From Gautieria morchelliformis (Eukaryota > Basidiomycota > Agaricomycetes > Gomphales > Gomphaceae): 64,000 nucleotides of DNA. The stretch spans positions 103,110-167,109 of the forward strand of contig WHVA01000234.1 of the NCBI GenBank assembly GCA_015179125.1. The letters are read 5' to 3'. The notes beneath the pieces were generated by a model. It ran no database searches and was not told the origin of the DNA. It saw only the letters and a list, made by a program, of their open reading frames with translations. Made by a program: the position numbers and the translations under genes. Shown here piece by piece: positions 11,636-23,508 of the stretch. Each line of letters begins with the position of its first letter. Within the stretch, counting starts at the first letter, position 1.

Positions 11636-14060
11636 CTGTGTGCGATCTCCGAGTGGGCGACATTGTTCGTCCGTGTTTGCAAATTAATTACCCAGTTCCT
11701 CTCCTGCGACCCAACACATCTCTGTTTGGCCCGTCGCTCCATCACTTCCATCGACCTCAGCGGACTTGCGTTGTCACTGTCGAGTTGCCACGCTCCCGCT
11801 CCTGGGACTCCCGCTATCTCCCTGGTCCAGGCATCGGCTTCGTTCGTCCCGGCATGATGGCCTTTCGGGTTTCGTCCTCTAGCTCAGAAGTCCAGCGTAT
11901 ATATACGACATGGCAGTTCATTTGGGACGCTTGCATGTGCTGTGTCCCATTCCGCATGCTCTCGTGGATGTCCATGCACGCTTGATGCTATGTATTGCGT
12001 CCTCTTGCTGATGGGATCTTTTTGGAGGTGTGGAGTTTGAGCCAAATGTTGTTCTCGGTCGCGCATCTACGAGTCTACACCTTATCTCGTAGCTTGCACA
12101 ATGCAATGATTCTAGCTTGATCTATGATTTCTTTGACTGAAAACATTCGGTAGCTGAGTGTGTCCTTCAGATGTGATCTGAGAATAAGTATGCTCCAACT
12201 GAGCTCTTCGACTGCACGTCAAACAACCTGGTGGATTATTGTCAAAGAGGGCAAACAGTAACAGCCTGAGAAATTAGAATACATAAGCCGATGAGTCGAT
12301 GCTCAATCCAGGAGGGCCCGTGCCTTGAGAGGACATGTAAATTTTTTTTTTTTGCTAATATAATGGGTGCAACGTATTTAAATGATACTATAGGCTCCTA
12401 CGTGACGGATCTGATATCCTGGATTTCAACTTTCGAGTCACCCATAGCGGAGGTTATGCGATGCGGCCTCGTCTTGCACGAATCTGAAGTGAGGAAACCA
12501 AACTTGCAATACATCCTGAGCCCAGTTTATGAGTATTTCCATATCTGAGAGGTAACCCAAATGAACGTACGCGCTGTACTCCAAGTAACAAGAATGCGAG
12601 AAGAGGGTCTTGTGGGGAGGGGATAGGTCATTAGTGCGGAATATGTTTGGGAATCTTAGTTTGTGCAGCTTACAAAGAGCTTCTCCAACAGCACTTACAT
12701 CTCCAGAGATCAGACTCGCATGTGAACGGGGGTCACGACCCGTCAGGGTGGTATTCACGGCGACGATGCTTCAAAATATACCACAGTCCAGTTAGCCTTA
12801 TTCTGAGAACTATCCGAGGAACGCACATGGAAAGGAAGAGCCGAAAGAAAGAGAAAATGGAAAGGCGTGTCAGCAAAGAAACCGACATTATTCCACCCAT
12901 ATCGGCTTGTCGAAAGATGCGGCGATAGCGATAAAAGGTGACCAATAAAAGGACTAGAGACATGTTGGTGACATTCACGGAATACGAAAAATGATAAGAG
13001 GGATCAACTGACCATCCCAAATGGACGCGAGGATGACCATTGTAAGCTCCAAGTAAGTTACCCCTTCGAACGGACCGTTGTACTGTGCCGGGTTGACGTA
13101 TACGAGCTCACACTACAACAGAGCATAACGGTAAGCTAAGATGTGCAGTATAAAGGCATGTGTACACACAACAGGTACTATTCCTATGAGATAAGGAGTA
13201 ACTAGAAGCTATTAATCCTATATCAGAGCAGCTTCATTACAATAATTGACTGTGAATTGAACTCACCACGAATGTCCGTAACTTCGCTGTTCGTTTGCTT
13301 TCGTTATGGAATGCTGTCCTCATTTGAAACCACAGCTGGATCAGGTATTAGCGGGGAGACACCGTCATTACTGATGAAGCGCACATGTACGAGAAGGTTA
13401 AAGGTAGCTGTTAAAGCGCTGAAAGCCCATATTACCATCAGTAGTAGTCTTCGGTGAGCACAGATGACTATGCAACTATCTCGATGCTCACATCAACCTC
13501 AGAGAATCGGTCATACTGGTTAATACCAATGCCACACCCAACCCAATTTGGCTTTGGGTCAATGCCCAGTCTATCGCATCACTTTCTCCGAATCGTATTA
13601 ATATCGGCGAATTGAGAAAAGGAACTTGAGCACGCACATAAACAGCATTGCAGTGGTATATAAGAGGCATGTACACACGAAATTTACAAACAAAGGATGG
13701 CGATGCACTTGCTCAGCAAGAATGACGGTGATAATCAAGGTAGATAGAGATATGAAGCCCAACAGTTGGACCGCAATAAGGAATATTTCCAGAGCTGGAA
13801 GCTGCATGGTCACGGTAGCTCGCAAACGACTCGGAGGGCTGCCGCATTATATATATGTACAGCCATAGTACAGAGCCATCCCACGGTCCCTAGTATGGCG
13901 GTCAGTTTGCAAAAAAATTATACCGCGCCCGTGCCCAAGTGTCAAAAAAGTAGATCGCGGGGCTTGTACAATCAGGTGCCTGGGCTTTGAAAATACTGTA
14001 CTTAGTAATAATTACGACCATTTGCTCATGGTTTCGTAGGCGATGGCTTGATGCGTGACG
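11636..14060. repeat. Repeat R body, copy A
   Basis: This segment is repeated nearly base for base at 19,705-22,116 (copy B), and its first 500 bp or so appear again at 56,080-56,480. It begins with the ctgtgtgcgatctccgagtg block after the satellite. Near 12,060-12,150 it includes a short piece also present at the truncated end of the Copia relic. It then carries a minus-strand membrane-protein gene and that gene's upstream region. Differences between A and B are mostly scattered substitutions and 1-10 bp indels. Confidence 0.9.
12440..13825 (-). CDS. Multi-pass membrane protein, copy A (likely 7-TM, unidentified family)
   Basis: No named family is claimed. On the minus strand a hydrophobic first exon (about 13,825 to 13,640) reads AVQLLGFISLSTLIITVILA, then EQVHRHPLFVNF and a second membrane segment. 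Further hydrophobic pieces follow: LTQSQIGLGVALVLTSMTDS (about 13,500), an amphipathic-to-hydrophobic stretch with YLELTMVILASIWDGQLIP (about 13,050) and SLVLLLVTFYRYRRIFRQ (about 12,950), then SVSLLTRLSIFSFFRLFLSM. The order resembles the serpentine proteins that are expanded in Agaricomycetes. The pieces lie in different frames separated by 50-150 bp with splice-like borders, so several introns are likely; exact exons were not resolved. Copy B (about 20,470-21,883) retains the same frames, which argues for coding constraint or a recent duplication. Confidence 0.5.
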
Positions 14061-14149
14061 CTGCCAGGCACAGATCCACGGTCAATCAGCCTCGCTTCTG
14101 CTGCCACGTGACGCCTGGTACTTGCTACTGAACTCCTGGACCACGCATC

Positions 14150-14570
14150 GAGTCAGCTTATATTCTTGAACTAATTCCTCAGGCTGTTACAAACAAAGGA
14201 TGGTGATGCACTTGTTCAGCAAGAACGACGGTGATAATCAAGGCAGATAGAGATATGAAGCCCAACAGTTGCACTGCAAGAATGTTCCCAGAGCTGAAAG
14301 CTGCATGGTCACTGTAGCTCGCAAACGACTCGGAGGTCTGCCACATTATATATATATACAGAGTCATCCCACGGTCCCTAGTATGGCGGTCAGTTTGCAC
14401 AACATTATACCGCGCCTGCGCCCAAGTGTCAAAAAAGTAGATGGCGTGGGCTTGTAGACGACTGCGGTGATGAACACACACCGATGCTAGAAGTGGTTGC
14501 GTCTCAGATTCTTCTCATGCCTGGAGTTTGAAAATGCGGGAGTTTGAAACCCACTTGCGTGCCGGCGGAG
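14150..14570 (-). repeat. Truncated copy of the membrane-protein 5' end and flank
   Basis: This is a second, partial copy of the first exon (minus strand, about 14,330 to 14,185: LLGFISLSALIITVVLAEQ) and of the upstream region with its tatatatata stretch. It lies a few hundred bases beyond the full gene. Coding stops after HHHPLFVTA, so it is a dead fragment. The same fragment and flank occur at 45,361-45,638 joined to 54,457-54,640. The site at 14,404-14,409 is the unoccupied version of the Harbinger insertion site. Confidence 0.85.
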
Positions 14571-15344
14571 CACGAGACTCCGCCGGGGGCGCCTCCGCAT
14601 CTGCAGGTGTTTGGGTGCGGTGGCTCTGCCTCACCCACGGCGGGGGTTTCCACCTGGTCGTCGGGGCTGGTGTCCTCACGGAGCATGGCTTCGACGGCCA
14701 GGTCATTGGCCGGTGGGGGCGGCCAGATGCTCACAAGCTCCTGGTCGAGCTGGGCATGAGTGAATGTCTAGGGAACACCTGTCCGTAATAAGTTTGAAAC
14801 CCAGCTAGGGCGGGACCACACATATGTGGTCCCATAACAGTTAGGGTTGCGTGTTGCGTTGACTCTATACCGCGACATCTTCCGTGGAAGGGGGTCGAAT
14901 CCTTACTGTCAGCTATGAGTCATGCGCTACCTGGGACAAGGTGAGTCAGTGGAGCATGACACGGGCTCCGTTGACAAATGACAATGGCAGTGTCGTCGTC
15001 GACGATGACCTCGGCATCACTCTAGAAATCCATGAAAGAAATACGAAAAAAATGTAAACATAAGTACTCGTTGAGCAGAATACGAATCCAGGGCACTCAT
15101 GCTCGTCATCATAGACAACGGCGATGACAAAATAATCGAATCTTCACGAAATACACTCCAAATAAATCGTAGAAATATGTTCTCGTCAAGCTGGATCTGA
15201 ATCTGCGCACGGGTTTGTTGCCTATGCACACTTCCACTGACCTTTTCAAACGTTTCGGTGCAATGGCCTCTGCCACGGCCTACCTAATGTTTGCGTGTGT
15301 ATGGCCATCACGTGCCCTAGACACGCTCCTCCTTCGATCTTCGC
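14571..15344. other. Unassigned spacer with a GC-rich open fragment
   Basis: From 14,515 to 14,734 the minus strand stays open and reads SIWPPPPANDLAVEAMLRED and an acidic, proline-rich continuation. It resembles a retroelement gag-like scrap but matches nothing recognised. The rest, up to the KDZ start, is AT-rich with no supported gene. Confidence 0.3.
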
Positions 15345-18300
15345 ATGCCACGAGGTCAGAACTTTAGTACCAAGCATATGAGACTTGGTGGCAGCCGTGG
15401 CATCAAATTCCAACACTTAGGGCGATGACAGCGCTCCCCATCTGATATAGGCGAAGGCAGATCACAACCTGCTCCAGGAGTATTCTGGGTCACCAACACT
15501 CAAATCCCTGGAGAGCAGGAGAGGGATGACTTGATCCAGCGTGCCGACCTTCGAAGTAAGTCAATCACTGTCTATGAGATAATACTTACACCATGTTTAG
15601 GCCTTCCTGAAAGCTCCCGCCGAGCAGCAGTCCATATGGCAGTGGATACAGGAAATACTCTTGGCATCGACCAGCAGATTATCGCGGAAAATGACTTATG
15701 GGAAGATATTCCAATGGACTTTGCAAATACTCCATTAGAAATACAGGTAGATCCCAGCCATGAAGGCGAGGGTTATTTTCGGTTTATTCGCATGGCGCAG
15801 GCCTCCACCCAGTGAGTGACATATTGTCTTATATGCAGATTATAATCAACTGCTGTATTCTAGCAAAAGGTCCTACTCATATCAAAGCAGGCATGAGACT
15901 GCAAGATTGTGTCAGCAGGCTTGGCAGACCCAATTCCCCTGCCTTATTCGAGGCTGAGGCCTATATGTGGTTCAACTACACTATAGGCCAGTCTGCCGCA
16001 CCTGGTGACACAGACACCATTTATATTAAGGTGTTAGGCATTCAAGGTATTTTTTTTTCACCTGATCCTTCTTTCCAATCCCTTCAATGAACTGCAGGCT
16101 ATGACTCGGAGCACTCTGTGACATGAAACACTGTGGACAACTATATGAATCAGACACTCATCAAGAGTGGCCTCCTAGGAACAGCCCCCACGCACCTGTA
16201 AGGGCAACCCTGGCTAGTTGTGGAGATCACACTACCACACAACTGACAAGGGGAAATCCAAAGTATGTATAAATGAACAGAGCATACAAGAGAGGGGATT
16301 CTCACCTGACAAGGGGAAATCCAAAGAGAAAAGTCTAAGGACCCCCAATGTCAGCGAGCCCGTATTATACTACGCTGCGCAGTCAGGGACAACACTTGGC
16401 ACCCGCCATCAACCCTGCACCTCCCCGACCTCCCCGACCCTTGATTGACCCTTGATGCCACCTATTACGCGGGTCGCTTGATTTCCGACACTGTTCCGAG
16501 AGTGGAAGTCGGGAATTGGAGTGGAACTGGCGAGGCGAACAGAACTGGTGGAAGTTCTCTCCGAAGCGGAATCATTTCCGAAAGCGGAGGCGGAGATGGA
16601 ATTGGAACCGGAAGCGGAGTCGGAAATGGAGTCGGAACTGGGTGTGGTGTTGGAACTGGAAATGGAAAACAGGGTGTCCCCTGACAGCACCCTCCCTTAG
16701 CTATACCACTTGCAACCCTTGAGCTTTACCGTCGAAGCAGACTTTGATGTCCTCAGTTTGGCATACAGCAGTGGGTGAGGGTGTTGTGTGATATTTCCAA
16801 TGTAAGTCCCTGATAATCATTTGTTTCTTGATCCAACCCTTGTCACAGATCAATTATCGTGAATATCTATGCGAACAGTTTTCCGATGCATTTGATGTCT
16901 ATCTTCTCCTTATTCATAGGGTAGATCAAGCCATCAAAATCAAACTTGGACGACACACACCCAATTGGAGAATCCTTCATGGATGCCCACCGTGTCAGTA
17001 TCAGGTGAGATCTTCTTCCACTAGCCACATTCAAACTCATTACAGTCTAACTTCACAGCTTGCTGGTGAACCTGACCTCGATCCATCTGTGATGGGAGTG
17101 CTGGATGGTAATAACAGCCTCAAGCGATTTGTTCGAGAAAGCTGACAACCAGTTGATAGTCCTGACTTCGAAAGTGACTATTTTATTCCTCAGGATTATG
17201 TTGACCAGTTCAAGGATGAGGTCAAATGGAAAGTCTGCAAACCTGACAACTCAGAGGTAAGTGCACCTCAAAATTTCAACTATTTACGTGGGCTAAGTCT
17301 GTTATAGATGGAAATGGAAGGGGACCCTACTGACGGCCACACCGGATCGGCAACTTGTACGGATAGATGGCGGGTAGCTATGGCTGACACTTTGAAGGGC
17401 ACATACAATGCATTTGCCGAAACTGGCATCTTCATTTCAGTATGCCGTCATGGTATGATTGGACAATTCTTGATATGATGCGCAGTGGGGAGTGGTGAGT
17501 TACCTCTCTTATCTTGTCTGCTGATTTACCTTTGTTATCATAGAGCAAAGTACCCCCTTGCCACAGTGTCTCGGCTCCTAGAGGTATTGCCTAAGCGGCT
17601 GGGACTTGGATACAATATTGGATGCTCATTTACAGGTACACTGGCTAGAAGCTCCGTTGGTAACAAGGCATGTGACAATGGATTATGCTTCGTAGTGCCT
17701 GCATTTCATGGACATGCACACAACCGTCTATCTCAACTTTCTTATCATGTCTTGATGTCTGATGGCTTTGGTTTAGAGGATTTAGAGACATGCGAACATG
17801 TCCTTTCAGGATCAAATGCAGTTGTGCAACTCACTCGCCATGCGACAACCTGTCATGACATGTTTATCTCCCATACTCAGAAGCTCAGTTTTCCTATTTT
17901 CTCACCCCACCTTCGTGTTCGTTCCGATCACCATTGTTATGTTCGGCAACCAACTCTTGCTGTTCGTGCCAACTACCATAGCCGCACCGTCAAACGCACT
18001 ATTGACGTCCTGGGACTGACTCGGCAGTCATCACTGGGCCTACCACCTCCTCTGCTCGACCCTCTTCCGATGGTGTCCTAATAGTTGGGTTGTCATGACC
18101 TGTGCATTTCCTGCACCTTGGTATCCCCATTTTCCCTTTCGCTACTCGGCTTCGCCCTCGACCTCGACCTCTCCTCCCCTATGTCACCTCTGTTCGCCCT
18201 TCCTTGCATTTCGCTGAACGGCTATTCGCTGCTCGCATCATTCGCCAGCAGGCACACCATCAAAAATGATCGATACCATTCACCCGGCATGATGGTCCAT

Positions 18301-19664
18301 CATTAACCCCATCGTCTTCTTAAATCCAACCCCATTGGGCGTTTGTATGGTCAAAGTATGTTCACAGGACATCCCCTCCATAGGCCATGCGGAATCAACC
18401 CAGTAGACCAAGAGTCCATGCAGGGTAGCATGTATGCGGGTCCCAAGACATGGTTTTGTCCATAAGTGCCTTCGCCACCTCTACTCTCTGTCGTTTCATG
18501 TTCTCCCTCTTCTTACATTCTATTGTATGTTTATTTCATCTATGTTGTATCATGGCTGCGCACCCCTATCCAACCCTGACTTGTGATGGCCTCTTTCCTA
18601 TTCGCTGATACCTTACGAGTATTCGATATAAGTAGTTTACATTCGCATGTATATTCCCCAGTTCAATTATCATACGTCGTCCATCTTGTGCAAACTTGTC
18701 CATCTTGTGCAAACTTGACCTCGCTGTGATCATTGTCTTGAGCCCCCCCTTGAAGATTTCTATCTTCAACCAGCCAAGGACTTAGGCATCACTGGTGAGT
18801 TCTCATACTTCATCTTCATTACCTTAGCCTTCGAACTACTTTCTGTGCTGTTGGTGAAGGGCTCTGAAGGAGCACCTTCGCCAGCGAAGGGACCGTCGAA
18901 ACTTAGACAGCCCTTCCGCAATATCTTGCACACTACGTCGTCAAGTGCTGCGAGCTATTTCGCTATGACTGTAGATAGGGCGAGCCCCGTTCGGGCAACC
19001 CTCTTGTTTCGTGAACATTCGTCGGTTCACTTATTCGCCAAATGGCATACTTATTCGCACAAGTTATTCGGGCATTTGCTGTGTTCACTAATACACGATA
19101 TTAACGCCTAAAAACCAATCTTGACACAACCTTCCATCAGCACCAGTTCATCGACATGCATTTCCAGCAATGGGACATGGAAAATATGAAAATCTAGGTG
19201 ATATTATGTTTCACGCTCTGGATACTCAAGTCTGACTCTAATATACAGGCACCTTTCTCTTGAATAATTATAAACAAGCATTAGAAGTCCTTCAGGAGGT
19301 GCTGGTTAAGATACAAGCTCTGATGTCTGGACGCACTGTTCCTGAGACAAAATACACTCTATGGCTTGAACAGGAGCCTCGTTACCTGCAGTCAAAGGTC
19401 GAGGAACCGGAGGATGATATTGCAGGGGCAGAGTATGTGGAGTTATTGAAGAAATACCAGGATGCACGGTGAATCTTGATCTGTGCTTCATTAATAGCTA
19501 GTGTGACTCCCTTTCCTCCAGGACACTCTGGGAAGCCTCGCAGAAGCTGTGTACAGATGTCACTCATGTGAAAGACCGGGCATGTTTGTGCCAAGTGACC
19601 CCTGACACATGGGAGAGCATCCTGGTCCTGCAAACTGCAATACAACAAGTAGAGGGCTGTCTTA
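15345..19664 (+). pseudogene. KDZ-family transposase, decayed and split by a solo LTR
   Basis: KDZ (Kyakuja-Dileera-Zisupton) proteins are DDE transposases common in Agaricomycetes. A start MPRGQNF at 15,345 leads through SLPESSRRAAVHMAVDTG (after an intron) and CQQAWQTQFPCLIRG to the conserved core: TLELYRRSRL, CPQFGIQQWVRVLCDISN, FSDAFDVYLLLIHRVD, MGVLDGNNSLKRF, FAETGIFISVCRHG, LDMMRSGE, YPLATVSRLLEVLPKRLGLG, FHGHAHNR and GFGLEDLETCEHVLS. The C-terminal part resumes at about 19,140: HQFIDMHFQQWD, NNYKQALEVL and WLEQEPRYLQSKVEEP. Breaks include TGA codons near 15,426, 15,950 and 16,743, a one-base shift near 17,470 (CRHG to LDMM), and the 1,036-bp LTR at 18,091-19,126. The 3' end is cut at 19,664, where repeat R copy B begins. 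Confidence 0.8.
18091..19126 (-). mobile_element. Solo LTR, family L1, inside the KDZ gene
   Basis: Read on the minus strand, it begins TGTCAAGATTGG and ends GGTCATGACA, with TG...CA termini and no internal coding. It is related to 23,509-24,515 (opposite orientation) and to remnants at 26,260-26,745 and 37,435-37,870. KDZ protein similarity stops just before it and restarts just after. No clean 5-bp target duplication was found, so the borders could differ by a few bases. Confidence 0.75.
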
Positions 19665-22116
19665 TGTCCACCGATACCTGCGTATTCCGAGCAGGTGCCC
19701 ACGATACCTGCGTATATTCCTGTGTGCGATCTCCGAGTGGGCGACATTGCTCGTCCGTGTTTGCAAATTAATTACCCAGTTCCCCTCCCGCGACCCAACA
19801 CATCTCTGTTTGGCCCGTCGCTCCATCACTTCCATCGACCTCAGCGGACTTGCATTGTCACTGTCAAGTTACCACGCTCCCGCTCCTGGGACCCCCCGCT
19901 ATCTCCCTGGTCCAGGCATCGGCTTCGTTCGTCCCGGCATGATGGCCTTTCGGGTTTCGTCCTCCAGCTCCAGAAGTCCAGCGTATATATACGACATGTC
20001 AGTCCCTTTGGGACGCTTGCATGTGCTGTGTCCCATTCCACATGCTCTCGTGGATGTCCATGCACGCTTGATGCTATGTATTGCGTCCTCTTGCTGATGG
20101 GATCATTTTGGAGGTGTGGAGTTTGAGCCAAATGTTGTTCTCGGTCGCGCATCTACGAGTCTACACCTTATCTCGTAGCTTGCACAATGCAATGATTCTA
20201 GCTTGATCTATGATTTCTTTGACTGAAAACATTCGGTGGCTGAGTGTGTCCTTCAGATGTGATCTGAGAATAAGTATGCTCCAACTGAGCTCTTCGACTG
20301 CACGTCAAACAACCTGGTGGATTATTGTCAGAGAGGGCAAACAGTAACAGCCTGAGAAATGAGAATATAAGCTGATCCGAGTCGATGCTCGATCCAGGAG
20401 GGCCCGTGCCTTCAGAGGACATGTAAACTTTTTTTTTCGCTAATATAATGCAACGTATTTAACTACTCCTACATGACAAATCTGATATCCTGGATTTCAC
20501 TTTCAAGTCGCTGATGGCGGAGGTCATGCGATGCGTCCTTGTCTTGCACGAATTTGAAGTGAGGAAACCAAACTTGCAATACATCCTGAGCCCAGTTTAT
20601 GAATATTTCCATATCTGAGAGGTAACCCAAGTGAACGTACGCGCTGTACTCCAAGTAACAAGAATGCGAGAAGAGGGTCTTGGGGGGAGGGGATAGGTCA
20701 TTAGTGCGGAATATGTTTGGGAATCTTAGTTTGTGCAGCTTACAAAGAGACTCTCCAACAAAACTTACATCTCCAGATATCAGAGTCGCATGTGAATGGG
20801 GGTCACGACTCGTCAGGGTGATATTCACAGCGACGATGCTTCAAAATATACCACAGTCCAGTTAGCCTTATTCTGAGAACTATCCGAGGAACGTACATGG
20901 AAAGGAAGAGCCGAAAGAAAGAGAAAATGGAAAGGCGTGTCAGCAAAGAAACCGACATTATTCCACCCATATCGGCTTGTCGAAAGATGCGGCGATAGCG
21001 ATAAAAGGTGACCAATAAAAGGACTAGAGACATGTTGGTGACATTCACGGAATACGAAAAATGATAAGAGGGATCAACTGACCATCCCAAATGGACGTGA
21101 GGATGACCATTGCAAGCTCCAAGTAAGATACCCCTTCGAGCAGGCCGTTGTACTGTGCCGGGTTGACATATATGAGCTCACACTACAACAGAACAGAACA
21201 GTAAGCTAAGATGTGCAGTATAAAGGCAGGTGTACACACAACAGGTATTATTCCTATGAGATAAGGAGTAACTAGAAGCTATTAATCCTATATCAGAGCA
21301 GCTTCATTACAATAATTGACTTTGAACTCACCGCGAATGTCCGTAGCTTCGCTGTGCTTTTGTTTTCGTTATGGAATGCTGTCCTCATTTGAAACCACAG
21401 CTGGATCAGGTATTAGCGAGATACCGTTAATATTGATGAAGCGCACATGTATGAGAAGGTTAAAGGTAGCTGTTAAACCGCTGAAACCCATATTACCATC
21501 AGTAGTAGTCTACGGTAAGCACAGATGACTATGCAACTATCTTGATGCTCACATCAACCTCAGAGAATCGGTCATGCTGGATACTACCAAGGCCACACCC
21601 AGCCCTTTTTGGCTTTGAGTCAATGCCCAGCCTATCGCATCACTTTCTCCGAATCGTATTAATATCGGCGAATTGAGAAAAATTTGAGCACGCACATAAA
21701 CAGCATTGCAGTGGTATATAAGAGGTATGTGCACATGAAATTTACAAACAAAGGATGGCGATGCACTTGCTCAGCAAGAATGACGGTGATAATCAAGGCA
21801 GATAGAGATATGAAGCCCAACAGGTGCACTGCAAGAATGAATGTTCCCAGAACTGAAAGCTGCATGGTCATGGTAGCTCGCAAACGACTCGGAGGGCTGC
21901 CGCATTATATATGTGTACAGCCATAGTACAGAGCCATCCCACGGTGCCTAGCATGGCGGTCAGTTGCACAAAAATTATACCGCGCCCGTGACCAAGTGTC
22001 AAAAAGGTAGATCGCGGGCCTTGTACAATCAGGTGGCTGAGGTTTGAAAATACTGTAGTATTACGACCATTTGCTCACGGTTTCGTAGGCGATGACTTGA
22101 GCGTGACGCTGCCAGG
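19665..22116. repeat. Repeat R body, copy B
   Basis: This is the second copy of the 11,600-14,060 block. It starts inside the 31-bp satellite (about two units remain) and immediately follows the 3' end of the KDZ relic. Compared with copy A it has small deletions (for example around 20,440-20,470), and its right end is interrupted at about 22,117 by unrelated DNA. Confidence 0.9.
20470..21883 (-). CDS. Multi-pass membrane protein, copy B
   Basis: This is a paralogue of the gene at 12,440-13,825, with the same order of hydrophobic exons. The first exon reads LLGFISLSALIITVILAEQV then HRHPLFVNFMCTYLLY. Later pieces include GLGVALVVSSMTDSLRL, YLELAMVILTSIWDGQLIP and SLLTRLSIFSFFRLFLSM. Differences from copy A are scattered and mostly conservative, including a one-base change in the F-run near 21,680. 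Exon limits are uncertain, and it may be non-functional. Confidence 0.5.
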
Positions 22117-22530
22117 GGGGTGCCGCGCATGGGAGTACCGCGCATGGGGCGTACGGGTTACACGGGACCGGTGCAGCCAGCAACGCCGTCAGAGATGGAC
22201 AGCTGGGTCATGGTTTGAAATCCGTGATGATACAAAAGCTGGCGCCTCGGGCTCTCGGGCTGCCCGCTTATCCTTAGCCTTGGATACAGCAGAGTCAAGC
22301 TCTGTAACCTTTTTGTTAGCCACTCCACCTCAGGGCAACTGGGCGCAAGTTAACGGACGCCACGTCGGTGCGCCAGTGCGCCACTCCGCCTTGTCGATCT
22401 TACCGTGAAATACCTGCCTTCAAGCAATAAGTTAGCATACGCTCTAGCAAGAATAGGTCACGCATACTTTCAAATGTGGACCGAATCCCCCGTGCGAGAA
22501 ATAATAGCAATACACATCGACCGTCATACA
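22117..22530. other. DNA present in copy B but absent from copy A
   Basis: Copy A reads straight from gacgctgccagg to the cttctgctgccacgtgacgc block (14,060-14,120). In copy B the same two blocks are separated by roughly 410 bp. The extra DNA starts with repeated ccgcgcatggg motifs and has no recognised gene. It is either an insertion in B or a deletion in A. Confidence 0.5.
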
Positions 22531-22589
22531 CAGGTCCAGGTCACTGCTTCTGCTGCCACGTGACGCCTGGTACAGTGAAGCGCTGAATG

Positions 22590-22970
22590 CTTAGTCGCTG
22601 CGGGACATGGAGCGCCGGCGCGCGCGCGTTACGTCAGCCATGTCCCGGACAAGCGGGGTTCGAACCGTGGGAGCGTGGACCTCGCGCACCGGCGGCACGG
22701 AATCAAAAGCCAAAAAACGCGAGCGCTGACCCTAATCCAAAGAGGCCGGTCACCCAAAAACAAAAACAATCGGGCGCTCGCGCGATCGGGTTCGGGCGCT
22801 CAAAAAACAGCAAAAAAACGCGAGCGCTGACCCTAATCAAAAGAGGCCGGTCACCCAAATTCGGGCGCTCAAAAAAACGCGGGCGCTCGATCGGGTTCGG
22901 GCGCTCAAAAAAAAACGCGGGCGCTTGCGTGATCGCGTCTTGACCTGCGGCCGCCATCCACCTCCCCTTC
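22590..22970. repeat. GCGCTC / poly-A alternating repeats and a TGTCCCG inverted pair
   Basis: At 22,607-22,645 the motif gggacatgg faces ccatgtccc. From 22,700 to 22,935 a block of about 100 bp (gcgagcgctgaccctaatc, aagaggccggtcaccc, tcgggcgctcaaaaaa) is repeated at least twice with shorter partial copies. No coding is supported. Confidence 0.7.
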
Positions 22971-23508
22971 ATGCCGTCGCATCCCTTTGTGCCTCCCACG
23001 GCCTCAGCCATCAACAGGGCCAAGGGTGCAGAGCTTGATCACTGGATCAGCCAGCTGAACACCCTTTCTTCTGCTCAGGCTGGCCAAAACAGGAAACTTC
23101 TGACCAAGCAAGGGACTGTGGACGCGCGAAGGCGCAAAATCGTGCATTTTCTTGGGATTGACCTCACCCAGACCACCTCTGACCCTCCCGTTGCAGGCCC
23201 CCTCACTGTGGACAAGGCCATTGGCAAGGAGCAGTGGGCCTGGGCATGCACACTGGCCCAGGAATGAGCTGAAGCTGAGGCCACTGGTGCGAGCTTCAAG
23301 CTGTGGCCACAGTCTGAATGTGTGTGACCTTTTTAATTTAATTTTTCCATCTGTGCTGACATTGGAGGGATCATGACCAGCTCCAAGCATTGACCAGTGC
23401 AGCCGCCAACAATGACCTGGAGTCTTTGGGGAGGCTCAACGACATGTTCCCTGCCGTCCCACACCCCATCCCACCCTCTCCTTCAGCTCCAACACGGTCC
23501 TTGGCCAT
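22971..23508 (+). pseudogene. Unidentified ORF fragment cut by a solo LTR
   Basis: A 98-codon frame starts at MPSHPFVPPTASAINRAKG and continues through ELDHWISQLNTL and RRRKIVHFLGIDL to a stop at 23,265-23,267. Coding-like sequence continues beyond that stop in the same frame (AEAEATGASFKLW) and again from 23,390 (NNDLESLGRLNDMFPAVP) up to the LTR at 23,509. The family was not recognised. Composition and context suggest a transposon-associated or dispersed hypothetical gene that is no longer intact. Confidence 0.45.

Noticed and set aside
11051..11985. Plus-strand frames of 268 and 295 codons rich in Thr, Cys, Pro and Tyr
   Set aside because: They are products of the 31-bp satellite, which lacks stops in every frame and strand; overlapping frames of similar length exist in all registers.
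22117..22530. Extra DNA in R copy B as a transposon with defined ends
   Set aside because: No inverted ends or target duplication seen; it may equally be a deletion in copy A.
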